A DNA stretch of 64,000 bases from the NCBI RefSeq assembly GCF_038502225.1, contig NC_091369.1, forward strand, positions 6,267,773 through 6,331,772, written 5' to 3'. Every line of letters starts with the position of its first letter. Within the stretch, counting starts at the first letter, position 1. Positions 1-56,286 of the stretch are shown piece by piece. The notes under the pieces were generated by a model. That model was not told the DNA's origin and ran no database searches. It worked only from the letters and a program-made list of their open reading frames with translations. Origin of the DNA: Cherax quadricarinatus. Its lineage: Eukaryota > Arthropoda > Malacostraca > Decapoda > Parastacidae. A program made the translations under genes and the position numbers.

Positions 1-41
<41 letters not shown>
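1..41. repeat. (TA)n microsatellite
   Basis: Uninterrupted TA dinucleotide run at the window edge, abutting an RTE 3' end; other RTE tails here (26839-26937) also run into (TA)n. Confidence 0.95.
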
Positions 42-42
<1 letters not shown>

Positions 43-46
<4 letters not shown>

Positions 47-632
47 TTTTTTTATTATTATCACACTGGCCGATTCCCACCAAGGCAGGGTGGCCCGAAA
101 AAGAAAAACTTTCACCATCATTCACTCCATCACTGTCTTGCCAGAAGGGTGCTTTACACTACAGTTTTTAAACTGCAACATTAACACCCCTCCTTCAGAG
201 TGCAGGCACTGTACTTCCCATCTCCAGGACTCAAGTCCGGCCTGCCGGTTTCCCTGAACCCCTTCATAAATGTTACTTTGCTCACACTCCAACAGCACAT
301 CAAGTATTAAAAACCATTTGTCTCCATTCACTCCTATAAAACATGCTCACGCATGCCTGCTGGAAGTCCAAGCCCCTCGCACACAAAACCTCCTTTACCC
401 TCTCCCTCCAACCTTTCCTAGGCCGACCCCTACCCCGCCTTCCTTCCACTACAGACTGATACACTCTTGAAGTCATTCTGTTTCGCTCCATTCTCTCTAC
501 ATGTCCGAACCACCTCAACAACCCTTCCTCAGCCCTCTGGACAACAGTTTTGGTAATCCTGCACCTCCTCCTAACTTCCAAACTACGAATTCTCTGCATT
601 ATATTCACACCACACATTGCCCTCAGACATGG
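43..632 (-). mobile_element. RTE-type LINE, 5'-truncated 3' end
   Basis: Minus-strand translation gives the RTE C-terminus (LLRWFGHVERM, RGRGRPRKGW, GLDFQQACVS), then the 3' UTR and the 'gccaccctgccttggtggga' type end. It begins inside the ORF. Translation differs at many residues from the 7424 copy, so it is an older subfamily. Confidence 0.85.
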
Positions 633-722
633 CATATATATATATAACACACGCATAGACCCATGGCCTGGTAGGCAACGCTCTCGGTTCACATGCTGAG
701 TATCCGTGGTTCGATCCCTGGT

Positions 723-907
723 ATGGCCGTCTTCAAGAAGGCACTGGACAGGCACCTAAAATCAGTATCTGGCCAGCTGGGCTGTGGTTTGTATGTCAGT
801 TTGCATGTGGCTAACAGTAACAACCTGGTTGATCAGGCGCCTGATCTACACCGAAGCCTGGTCATATACTGGGCCACGGGGACGTTGATTCCCGAAACCC
901 TCTCCAG
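723..907 (+). mobile_element. CR1-type LINE 3' fragment
   Basis: Encodes the CR1 ORF2 end (VFKKALDRHLKSVSGQLGCG) and ends in 'ccctctccaggta', as do the fragments at 985-1199 and, inverted, 10965-11085. Confidence 0.65.
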
Positions 908-984
908 GTACGGGTGGAAACATTGGGCGTGTTTCCTTACAGCTGTTGTTCTGTTCACCTAGCAGGCAAGCAGGAAGGTACATA

Positions 985-1199
985 AAGGGGATTACCAATA
1001 GACTCATGGCTGTCTTCAAAAAGGCACTGGAGAGGCACCTAGAGTTGGTACCTGAACAGCTGGGCTAGGGTTCATACGTCGGGTTGCGTGCGGCCAACAC
1101 TAACAGCCTGGTTGATCAGGCCCTGATCCACCATGAGGCCTGGTCACAGACCGGGCTGCGGGAGCATTGACCCCTGAAACCCTCTCCAGGTATTCTCCA
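985..1199 (+). mobile_element. CR1-type LINE 3' fragment
   Basis: About 75-80% similar by eye to 723-907 (gtcttcaaaaaggcactgga; gcctggttgatcaggccctg) and ends with a repeated ctccaggt unit, as CR1 tails do. Confidence 0.65.
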
Positions 1200-1366
1200 G
1201 GTGTTAGTTGACTGGTGTGGGTCGCAGTGTGGGGGACAAGATAGAAATAAGACAGACAGTCCCTCGATGATGCACTGCCTTTCTTGGGTTATCCTGGGTG
1301 GCTAACCCTCTGGAGTTAAAAATCTGAACAAAAATCTTATTTTCTCTTATCTCACGCACATACAAC

Positions 1367-1392
1367 ACACACACACACACACACACACACAC
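1367..1392. repeat. (CA)n microsatellite
   Basis: Uninterrupted CA run of about 26 bp. Confidence 0.9.
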
Positions 1393-1500
1393 GTACATGT
1401 AATTTTAATGTTGCAGTCGTTACAGTTTGATATATGGTAATGTTTTTACAATATTCTCAAAATGTTTCAGGTTTTCAGTACATAAACCTAGAAGTTCCTT

Positions 1501-46432
<44,932 letters not shown>

Positions 46433-46505
46433 TGTTAGCTATTATTTAGAAATGAAAGTATCTACTGCCATATTACACAATAAGAACAAATAATGCAATT
46501 TTTAT

Positions 46506-46511
46506 AATAAA
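46506..46511 (+). terminator. Candidate poly(A) signal of ANKRD13
   Basis: AATAAA 74 nt after the stop codon. A second AATAAA lies at 48132-48137, so a longer 3' UTR is possible. Confidence 0.5.
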
Positions 46512-47184
46512 CCTTTTGTGAAAATATATATGAAGTTGTGTTAGACGAGGCTGACTTGACTAAAACTACAAAATAGTGTTACTTATAGAACTTGTAACTG
46601 AGTATCTTCAATCTTAAAATGACATACTGTACTGGATAGGAAGATGTGATATCACTTAACAACCCAGTTTTACCCAGTACATTCTTGACTAACATAATTC
46701 ATGATGTTTCATTTGTATACTATTTGGTGTATGGTTTAGGAACATGCTGTGTATTGGGTCTGCTCACTTTCAACAGTGATGTATGGTGCAATGTGTAAGA
46801 CATTGTGAATAGACTTTGTTGGTCATAGTGCCTCTACTTGGCCTCCTTTTTTTTCTACATTATTCATAGAAGTAAATTTAGAAATTACAGCACATAGTAA
46901 ATTTCTCCATGCTTTCTTAAAAGCATAATTTTTTATGGTAAAACTATTGCTTATAGCATATATGCACTTTCATACTGACTCGCTTAATCTTCGATATTTT
47001 ACATGCCTGAGCTCTTATAGCAGGGGATAATTTAGGCTGCTGTTTTTTTTTGACATCTGCACTGTAGGTAGGTAACCTTGTACTGATCCACATATGTGGT
47101 CTAGTAACCAACTGATAGTTATTGTTTCAAATTTTGATAGAAATATTACCCTTTCAGTTAATGTTTCTTTTCCTTTTTAAGATT

Positions 47185-47340
47185 GCCTACTGGCTGCTCA
47201 CCCTTCAAAAGAATACCTTGATGCTGGCAAGGGCTCTTTATTAGAGGAACAGGAGTCACCCTCCCCAAAAAAAACTAATGCTTCCCATTCCCAGTGCACT
47301 GTATGACTAATGATATTGGCTCTTTCCCATAATTATAATA
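47185..47340 (+). repeat. AAT-tailed repeat, very degenerate
   Basis: aagggctctttattagagga ... tgcactgtatgactaatga; weak match to 32055-32205. Confidence 0.3.
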
Positions 47341-49081
47341 TTGACCACTCAGTGAGGTTTAATACTCCATGTCAGATTTATTGCATGTATATGAAACTAA
47401 CGACTAAGTAATCTAAGATAAATGGACTCCCTTCTTTTTTAAATTTGTATTAATCAAATTCTACAAACAGCTGCTGTAGTCAAAATAGTTTGACATTAAA
47501 TTTAAAAAATTAATACTACAGCCTCTTATGGTGAATTTAAGTGTCGTGTGATTGTACCTTAATTATCTATTTGTAATAACCTATTTGAATGTGTGATTCT
47601 TTGTCTGCAAACCTCTTCATGAAGTGAGTAAGGGCAAAATTTTTTAAAAATTTCTCATTAGAAAACACATTTATATTCAGTGACTGTCACTATATACGAA
47701 GTTACTATTTCCCCGATCAATAGCTTCCATCAGTCTTATGGCGCTTTGTGACTCGTACCGGTTGAGCGTATTTTGTGAATAATAATAATGTATAGGAAAT
47801 TGATGTGACAACATTCTAACACTTGTTTTCAAGTAAAAATTCGTAAATGGAATATAGTTTGTAATGTGACAATGCATACAGTATCTTGGATGTCTTTTCC
47901 TGTTTTCATGTTAGTCAGGTATGTATTAGGTTAGTACAAATTGTTTTCTATAAATGATGATTCAGACAAACTTTTTAACTATGGTAGTCTGCCTAGAAGA
48001 ATGCTTATCCTGAAAGTTTTGTGGCCTTAGTTTTGTATTGTAATTATTCATTGAAATTGGGGAGACAAGTTTCTGCTATTAACAGAGCACACTTTTTCTT
48101 TTTACATCATTTGCATGATTATTCTTCATATAATAAACAGTAATGATGTATGTATTGCAGTCATATTTAACATTTTATTAATTTTGTTGTTTTATGTATA
48201 TATTTTAAAGGGAAATTGCAACTTAATACTCTGAAATATAAATTTTGCAAAGTTTGTGCATTTTTTTTAATATACCTATACAAAACTGGTATTTGATATA
48301 TTAATTTAGTGCAGATCATATACTGTATTTTATGGCATTGAAGATGTCACAACAGCACTGCTATAAGAGTATACAGGTGTCACTGCATGTGAAACATCAA
48401 TGCAGCATTTAATAGTATTTGCATACAGTGGATGCCCTGGTGAGGGAGACTGTAATTACCTTTCCCTCCCTATGCATAGAAAAGAGCCACTTTCAGAGTA
48501 AATTTCAACAGTTCCCAATCTATTAACATAAGGAGAATTTTAGCATTATAACAATGCAATGATATAAAATAGGTTGAAATAAATAAATAAAATTTTTTTT
48601 ATTTAACCTTTAATATGGGAATAACAAGGCAATGACTGATTCCTAATCACTTTCGGCACAATGGAGATTGATATTCTCAAATTCTCAAGCACCCTCCACC
48701 ACGCTACCACCCATTATCAGTACTCAACTGAAGCTGCCTTTTTTCTATTACTTATGAACTAAATAGGATTCAATATTTATGTGATAAAGAGCAAGTTGTG
48801 GAGAATTAGTGCATGCAAGCCACAGAGTGCAACTGGACCCAGATACCATAAATGTGAATATTTAGTAAATGAAGAGGGGAATCTCAAAGGCCATCAGTAG
48901 TAGTAGTAAAAAAAAGGTACTGGGTGATAAACCTTGTATTTCAATTTTCAAAGCATTCACATCTATGATATCCAGTCCTGGGATACTAAACATTGTACAA
49001 GAAAATGGCTAATATAAATTTAAGTTTGTACATATTCAAAAAATATTTGAATGCTGATTGCAAATGCTCTTCCAATTACAT

Positions 49082-49087
49082 TTTATT
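49082..49087 (-). terminator. Candidate poly(A) signal of alpha-spectrin
   Basis: AATAAA on the minus strand (TTTATT on +), about 420 nt after the stop. Another lies at 48598-48603. Confidence 0.35.
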
Positions 49088-49509
49088 GGTATGAAAAATG
49101 AATAGTACCCTTTGCCTACATATACATTTCTGAGCATGACATGGGTAGTAGTTTTCAAGCAAAATGACTCAACACAGCTGTTATGCAATGCTCATAACTA
49201 CCGCGAGCCCGTTTGTAAGACAAGGGTTTCTTGTTCACAGATGTGTTAATCCGTTATGAATGCTCTAAGTAATAAAATTTCTAAAGATAAAATCTGCAAG
49301 TTTATAATGAAATCATCTTAACAGATCTGATACAACTATGAACAAAATTCCAAGAGAAGATCCTAATCATACAAACCAGATCATAGGAAAGCTGCCTAAT
49401 ATAAATAGCATAATATTTCTATTTGTTATAGTCTCTGTGCACATAGAATGGTAACTTAAAATATTTTATATAGAAGCAATGAAAACTTGTAGCATTACAA
49501 GTCTGTTAT

Positions 49510-49638
49510 CTACTGAGAAAACAGTGTGTGAGTGAATTCTATGTAGTCCAGGGCTCCAGGAACTGCATTGCCCGTTTTGGGGTCCACAAATGGTTTCATA
49601 CGACCCACACAGTAGTCTGCCATTTCCTTGGTAAGGTT
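49510..49638 (-). CDS. alpha-Spec: Alpha-spectrin terminal coding exon
   Basis: On the minus strand: acceptor ctacag|AACCTTACC, stop TAG at 49512-49510. It encodes [20 protein letters not shown] through [14 protein letters not shown], 42 residues, the standard spectrin C-terminus. Confidence 0.96.
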   Translation of the reverse strand, partial: NLTKEMADYCVGRMKPFVDPKTGNAVPGALDYIEFTHTLFSQ

Positions 49639-52600
49639 CTGTAGGAACAATGAAATTAATAGCATCTATACCAATTGTATGAAATTTTGTTGCTATGACA
49701 TATGTAAGAAATGGTCATCTTATCAACAGATATTTATGAACATAAAGGTTTTAAACTTACTTGATATAGCTCCTCTCTCAAGACGTAAGGGCGGTCTCCG
49801 GCAGCAATAGCACGGAAAGCATTCTGAATTTCCTCAGAGCTGTGCACATTTTCTGTTTCCTTGGAAATCATGAATGCCATATATTCCTGAAGAGAGACTG
49901 CACCATCACGATTAGGATCAACAACATCGAGAATTGCTTCAAATTCAGGATCGTTCTGGCCTTCTTCAATCATAGGAAGGTCATAACCCAAAGCTCGAAG
50001 ACAAGACTTGAACTCGGCATGGTTAAGACGACCACATTTCTCCTTGTCGAAGTGCTAAAATAAAAATATTTTATAGGTAAAATTTGTAAACTAACAAATG
50101 ATGCTGTGTGTTTTATTTTGATTACAAAGCACTTCAATTATTTGGCTATTCAGAGCTTAAATATTAACAATATCAAACTTACACTTTCATTATCAATTTA
50201 TCACTGTCCTAATCAATTTACTCATATTACATAAATTATAATCACAAAGCAAATAACACTAACAGTATTTTTCACATTCCACAATTCATATCCATAATTA
50301 GTTTAATGTCAGTGGCAGTATCTGCAAATTTATATGAATGGGGGTTTATCCCTACTATTTATGGCAAGTAAATCAAGCACCCTGCGGTGAGTGGTACTCC
50401 TACTAGAGAAGAGATCCTATGCATACACATCACTCATTAACCCTTTCATCATCCAGACCCCCAATTTGAAACTCATCCACAGTATCCAAGAATTAAAACA
50501 AAAAAAATTTGTTTTTCTTATGAAATGGTAGAGAATCTTTCTGAAGGTAATAAAACAAAAGTATGAAATTTGACGGAAAACCGACGAAATTACGCTTTCA
50601 CGAATTCTGCTGTGTCAGTGATATTTACGCATCGGTGATTTTACCCAGCGAGTTCTATTTTAAGCCAATTGCTTTGTTTCAGAAGACCAAAGTATTAGCT
50701 ATTTCGCTAGTATGTCTTCCATTTTATCTAGTGAGCACAAGAAACTGCACAATCAACTATTTCAATTATCCAATAGTGATCAGAAATTGGTAATTTGGCC
50801 AATTTCACAAATTTCAAAATAGGTCCAGAATAAACAATACAGACATTCCTGGCACTAAAATAACATTTTCTGTTCATTAGTTACTTTCCCAGGCTTTACG
50901 TTTAAATTCCATTTTTATTTTTAATTCACACACAAAAAATAGATTTACTGTTATGCAATACTGTAATAATTGTATAAATAATATCCGCACTCATTAGCGC
51001 CTATTAGACCCACCAGCTGGACGCATACTGGACGAGTGATGTGATTTGTTTACTCAAATATTGGCAAAATCGAACATTCCTGCTACTTTGAGCTTAATTT
51101 AAATCTATTTTCAGTCCTGAAACCAATCAAAATCATCTCAGTTTCTGTAACATATCTTCCATTCTATCAAATGAGACCAAGAATCCAAGAATAGAACCAT
51201 AAAAACCACATGTAAATACACCACAAAGTTGCTGTTTTAAACCAAAAACTGTCAGTTTTTCTCATTATGCACTGCTTGCTGCAGGATTTTTTATATGGTG
51301 CACACTTACTTGCAGTTTAAAAACTGTAGTGCAAAGCACCCTTCTGGCAAGACAGTGATGGAGTGAATGATGGTGAAAGTTTTTCTTTTTCGGGCCACCC
51401 TGCCTTGGTGGGAATCGGCCAGTGTTAATAAAAAATAAAAAAAAAAACTTACTGCATAGACCAATTCTTTTATATCTAGGTCCAAATTTATCATTCACAG
51501 CTTATCTGAGTGAGGTGAGCTCATGACATAATACTACAGCACCGACAGTGACCTCAAGCCCACAGTACACGGCACCGACAGCAACCTCAAACCCATAATA
51601 CTACAGCACAGACACTGAAAGGATTAAGGTGACTTAGTGTCAAAGGGTAACAAATAATGTAGAAGGCATTGAGATGGGAAGGTGCCTCACTACTCTGCAA
51701 GGCATACAATATGCCAATATACCAAGTAACTAATAGGCCATTTCCCCTTCCCCAATAGGCCATACAGTATACTGGCTCCATTTCTGTATTGAATCAACAA
51801 AAACTGGTCTGCACTTAAATTTAATAATACCATTTTCAACAATATTACTAATATTAACCTATCTTTAACCCCTTGACTATCGCAACCCCAAATCCTGAGG
51901 TGTCTTCTGGTGTCGAAAAATTGAGAAAAAACAAAAATTCTTACGATGAAAGAATCTTTTCCTGATGGTAAAGACACCAAAAGAACGAAATTTGACGAAA
52001 AACTGACGGAATTACGCTCTCGCGAAGTTAACGACCTCGGCAATATTTATGAATCGGCGATTTCGCCCACTTTGAGCTCTATTTTCGGATAATTCCATTG
52101 TTCCAGTCAACCAAACTCATAGATATTTCTTTAGAACTCCATTTTTCCTATGGATTGAGTACAAGAAACTGCCCATTTACCGATTTCAACTACCCAATAA
52201 CATGGTCAGAAATTTGCAATTTGGCCAATTTCATGAAAATTAAAAAATACGACAATTTCAAAATAGGGTCTAGAATGAACAATGCAGACATTCCTGGCAC
52301 TAAAATAACATTTTCTTTATTCATCAGTCATGTCTCCAGGCCCCTCTGATATTACTCTTGCTTTCTATTTTGAATTTTTATTCAAACAAAAAATAGAAGA
52401 CTTACTGTTATGCAGACTATGGCAATATTGTAATAACTGTATAAATAATGTCAACCCATTCATGACTGCATATTAGAATGGCTAGTTGGATATTTATTGT
52501 ACAATGACATTTTGTTTACTTTTGAACATCATCAAAAATCAAATTACCCCTACTTTGAGCTCCATTTCAAGGTTCTTTTCATAGTAAAACCAATCAAAAT

Positions 52601-55600
52601 CACCTCTATTTCTATAATACTTTTTCCATTCTATCAAATGAGACCAAGAAAACAAGAATACAACCAAAAATACTAACGAAAATAGACCACAAAGTCGGCA
52701 TTTTAATTAAAAAAAAAAATAATAAATTGGTCGTAGTTTTTTTTTTTTCTCATTATGCACTGTGTGCTGCAGGATTTTTTTTATATGGTGCACACTGACC
52801 ACACAGACCTATTCTCTCACATGTGGGCCTATCAGCTTTCTCCTGCTTGATTTGAAGCTGCTAGAATTTATGAGTATATATACGTCAAACGTAAGACGTA
52901 TATATACGACTGAAACAGTCAAAGGGTTAACCCTTTGGGGGTTTCGGACGTACTAGTACGTCTTACGACCCAGGGTTTTTGACGTACTAGTATGCCTAAA
53001 TTCTAGCACCCTCAAATCTAGTGAGAGAAAGCTGGTAGGCCTACATATGAAAGAACAGGACTATGTGGTCAGTGTGCGCAGTATTTAGGCATACTAGTAC
53101 GTCAAAAACCCTGGGGTGTAAGCCGTACTAGTATGGCCGAAACCCTGAAAGGGTTAACCATGCTAGGTGTGGTTCAACTATAATATCTAAAATATATTTG
53201 AGGTGCATATTTAACACTTGATATGTTTATGCACCTGACCTGAATACAATATACCAATACCAGGGGTATACCAAGGTGTTGGTTTCAGTGGGTATTGGAT
53301 AATTTTGACAGTACTGATGGGTATTAGCTAATTTTTATGGTATCGGTATAAAACTGAGTATCAGTAAAAAATTTTGCTATTCTTCTTCCCTAATCAACAG
53401 AAAATTACTTTATCATTAAAACTGCCTATTAGGTAGCTCTGTCTGAATGGCACATTAATATGTATTGGTTTATACAGAACTTGAATGGAATCTATAATAA
53501 AAGTAAAACTGGAAATATGCATGCAACAGGTAAGTTCTGTGACTAAAAAAAAAAATTACTTAAATTTCATTTCTTATAAAAAAAAAAAAAATAATACTAA
53601 CCTTGAACATCATACTGAATTCCTTTAGGGCGTCCTCAGACACCCCTGACTGATTGCGGGCTTGAATCTGCTGCTCCAAGTTATGCTGCATGCGCATCCC
53701 TAACTGATCCAGCTGATCCCACTGTTGTGCCAACCCTACCGTACTGCAATAAAATTATAATACATGTACTAATAACCATATGGATTTATCCCTAATAAAT
53801 CCTACAATAATGCATGAAGGACCATCTTAAAAAAAAAAAATTACAATGAACCCTCCAAATAATGGACTAACAGGGGAAAAGGGTGTACATTATTGTTGAC
53901 TGTCCGTAGATTCTGAATTATAAAGTTAATTTTTCGTGATCATAAACTGACAAGGTTCAGAATCAGTGGACCTGGTCTGTTGCTTCAGAAGACTACCAGA
54001 CACAAAGAATACTAACTTTTACAGTACTACTGTAATCAATAAAAATGAAGCTGCAAGTACAATGTACAGTGGTACCTCGAGTTACGAACTTAATTTGTTC
54101 CGGGAGGCTGTTCGAGTGCCGATACCAAATGAATTTGTTCCCATGAGGATTAATGTAAATTGGTCTGTTTCAGACCCCCAAAAATATACTTACAAAAGCA
54201 CTTACAAAAATACACTCGAATAACTGTTCAAGTTGAGAGCTGTTTGAAACTTGAGGTACCACTGTACTGTACATATACAGTAGAGGACGGTATAGTAGAT
54301 TTACTTGCCATATGTGGTGGAGAGATGAAATGGAATGCTCCATTAGAATCTATAATAAACTTAACAGCATAGTCTGTACATTTGTCCTTGTTTCAATGGG
54401 TATCAAACACTGTTTAACATCACATTCATAACATACCCATGCCACCTTCCTTACCAGGCAAGTTAAAATTTCTGCTAAACACCAAGATTCACATATTTCC
54501 TTATGGCAGCACCACTTGCTTTAGAAACCACTGTTAATTGCAATTAACATGTTAATAAGTCACACAAAACACCGAACAAATTGTATGTGTGAGTGGATAC
54601 AAAAACCGACATAGGCAGTTTATGGCTTTAGGAACACTGAAGACAGATGGGTCACCGATATGGACACTGGCCCGTACCAGACAATCATCGAAATCAATGG
54701 ACTTATCCACTTATTTACAAGACTCCTAGACACTATCACTACAGACAAAATACTGGGTCTATTAACTTTTTCCCATATTGTTTGGTGATTACGTTTGTCC
54801 AGTCAACTTTTTGTCCGTAGTTTCAAAAACCATTGAAAGGGGTCCATTAATACAAGGTTTTACTCTACTGTATAACAAGTGGAACATGCTATGAGGAACA
54901 GCAGCACTATAAATGATCCATGATAAGAGCATTGGTAAGCTGGTCCTAGTATGCAAATGATGCAAGAGCAACATCAGCTTCTTGACCTTTGCAGGTGCCA
55001 AAATTCTGCATCAGTTTATCCCTTGTAAGAACATAAGAAAGAAGGAACACTGCAACAGGCCTACTGACTCATGCGGAGCAGGTCCATGTCCCCCCCGGAT
55101 TAGCCTGACCCACCCAGTCTGATCATCTCCACTCAAGGATGGAGAACTGCACCAGACCCAGCAGCACAAGCTAGCCAGGTCCAACTCACACCCACCCACA
55201 CCCACTCATGTATTTATCTAACCTATTTTTAAAACTACACAATGTTTTAGCCTGAATAACTGTACTCGGGAGTTTGTTCCACTCATCCACAACTATTACC
55301 AAACCAGTGCTTTCCTATATCCTTTCTGAATCTGAATTTTTCCAACTTGAAACTATTGCTGCGAGTCCTGTCTTGGCTGGAAATTTTCAGCAAAACATGA
55401 ATAATATTTATGGCAAAAATGCATATTAAATTTGTCAAACAACTTACAACCATGATTAACACATCCTGTAATCCTTGAGTGGTGTCACTGAAAACAAGCT
55501 TTTTTTTTTTTTCTCTCTCTCTTTTAATTCAACAGCAATGTCCTGCCAAGGCAAGGTGGCCCAAAGAATAGAACACCTTTACCATTATTTATTCTATTGT

Positions 55601-56286
55601 TCTTCCAAAAGTGCACCGACATCACAATTCAAACTGCAATATCCCCACCCCGGCTTCAGAGAGTAGGCTTTATCCGTCTCACCTTCAGGAATCAAAGCCG
55701 GCTATCTGGTTTCCCTAAATCCCTTCATAAGTAACTTGCTCACACTCCAACAGCATATACATTAAAACCCACTTGTCTCAATTCACTTCATTCATACAAG
55801 CTGATTGATGTTCAAGCCAGAAACTCAAACCCTCTTTTATAACTCACTCCCAACAAGCATTCCTGGAATGACCCATACTCCTCCTACAGCCCACCCCAGA
55901 TATTTATACACCCTCATTGTTAACCTATCCTCTGCATCCTCTCTACATGCCTAAATACCTCAACAACCCCTTGTCTGCTCTGAATTCTACCCTTGGAGGC
56001 CCCACAACACCTTCAAATCCCTATGCCCAGATATATAAAGCTTATTTAAAACAGATTTGTTTGAAAATTGTCAATACATACTTCACTTGGCAAAAATAAT
56101 AAAGAAAAGCAGGTAGCAAACCTGTGTTCAGTGTATCTGTTGTCCAAAATTAGATGTTCCTCAAGAATTTGTCCCAAATCCTCAATCTTCTTAAGATCCA
56201 CACGGCGAGCTCGAACTTCAGCAGCTTTCTGTCTTGTAGCTTCCAGCTGCTGCTCCAGTGTTCCTGATCCCTCCATCATGGAAGAT
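49510..56286 (-). CDS. alpha-Spec: Alpha-spectrin, C-terminal part (last four coding exons)
   Basis: Exons in transcript order: 56286-56122, 53743-53602, 50054-49761, 49638-49510, giving 242 residues with a stop; the N-terminal ~2,170 residues lie beyond the window. Phases fit throughout. Exon A is the end of the last spectrin repeats ([30 protein letters not shown]). Exon B gives [20 protein letters not shown] and LKEFSMMFK. Exon C holds two EF-hands ([12 protein letters not shown] and the canonical [12 protein letters not shown]) plus [14 protein letters not shown]. Exon D ends in [14 protein letters not shown]. Alpha-spectrin pairs with beta-spectrin in the submembrane actin lattice; this C-terminal calmodulin-like domain sits beside the beta-spectrin actin-binding domain. 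Identity to arthropod alpha-spectrin is very high by inspection. Confidence 0.96.
49761..50054 (-). CDS. alpha-Spec: Alpha-spectrin EF-hand exon
   Basis: Acceptor ttttag|CACTTCG, donor CAA|gtaagt, 98 codons in phase 0. EF-hand 1 has Cys at loop position 5, where Ser/Asp/Asn is usual; EF-hand 2 ([12 protein letters not shown]) is canonical. It ends [11 protein letters not shown]. Confidence 0.96.
50441..51623. mobile_element. piggyBac-like element 2 (with nested RTE tail)
   Basis: TTAA 50437-50440, CCCTTTCATCATCC...CACTGAAAGGA, TTAA 51624-51627. The interior matches element 1 (gagaatctttctgaaggtaa; attttacccagcgagttcta). Split at about 51310 by an RTE tail. Confidence 0.75.
51311..51452 (+). 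mobile_element. RTE 3' tail
   Basis: ttgcagtttaaaaactgtag ... gccaccctgccttggtggga atcggccagtgttaataaaa; nearly identical to 26715-26838. Confidence 0.85.
51869..52926. mobile_element. piggyBac-like element 3
   Basis: TTAA 51865-51868, CCCCTTGACTATCGC...GAAACAGTCAAAGGG, TTAA 52927-52930. The interior is collinear with element 1 (aagaatcttttcctgatggt; gtgtgctgcaggattttttt). Confidence 0.88.
52931..53153. mobile_element. piggyBac-like element 4 (223 bp)
   Basis: Starts at the TTAA shared with element 3: CCCTTTGGGGGTTTCGG...CGAAACCCTGAAAGGG, TTAA 53154-53157. Palindromic tactagta units; near-hairpin overall. Confidence 0.92.
53602..53743 (-). CDS. alpha-Spec: Alpha-spectrin exon (linker to the EF domain)
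   Basis: Acceptor attgcag|T, donor AAG|gttagt. It encodes [19 protein letters not shown] through [12 protein letters not shown]. The first base completes Ser with the previous exon's AG. Confidence 0.95.
53844..54882. mobile_element. Possible old Tigger-like element
   Basis: aaataatggactaacagggg near the left and, inverted, ggggtccattaatacaaggt near the right look like decayed TIRs. Contains a younger MITE. Confidence 0.3.
54067..54264. mobile_element. Tigger-like MITE, ~200 bp
   Basis: CAGTGGTACCTCGAGTTACG...AACTTGAGGTACCACTG with TA at 54065-54066 and 54265-54266; same family as 20835-21037. Confidence 0.9.
55025..55430 (-). mobile_element. CR1-type LINE 3' fragment
   Basis: agaacataagaaagaaggaa, caacaggcctactgactcat; the reverse frame gives [15 protein letters not shown], the CR1 ORF2 end. 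Confidence 0.6.
55515..56030 (-). mobile_element. RTE 3' fragment, old
   Basis: gtcctgccaaggcaaggtgg ... ctcacactccaacagcatat ... ctcaacaaccccttgtctgc, antisense to the RTE, just downstream of spectrin exon 56122-56286. Confidence 0.7.
56122..56286 (-). CDS. alpha-Spec: Alpha-spectrin exon (end of last spectrin repeat)
   Basis: Acceptor cttgtag|A, donor ACAG|gtttgc. It encodes [20 protein letters not shown] through [10 protein letters not shown]. It starts with one base of a split codon, so the preceding exon must end in phase 2; that exon is not in the window. Confidence 0.94.

Larger units (their letters stand above)
650..1345 (+). mobile_element. tRNA-derived SINE interrupted by two CR1 tails
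   Basis: The head at 660-722 has a Pol III B-box-like ggttcgatccc (708-718). Body segments at about 908-980 and 1200-1345 match the intact copy at 28201-28495 (cgtgtttccttacagctgtt; gttagttgactggtgtgggt; gggttatcctgggtggctaa). The parts between are CR1 3' fragments. Confidence 0.7.
46433..49509. other. Convergent 3' flank between ANKRD13 and alpha-spectrin
   Basis: AT-rich, no recognisable coding sequence. It should hold both 3' UTRs. Apart from one degenerate AAT-tailed repeat (47185-47340) it is free of the transposons that fill the introns, which suggests real UTR or intergenic sequence under some constraint. Confidence 0.6.

Noticed and set aside
660..722. Possible tRNA gene
   Set aside because: B-box present, but no complete acceptor stem; the body matches a retroposon copy at 28201-28495.
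53256..53395. Phrase repeats gggtattgg/ggtatcggtat
   Set aside because: Too short and irregular to call a repeat family.
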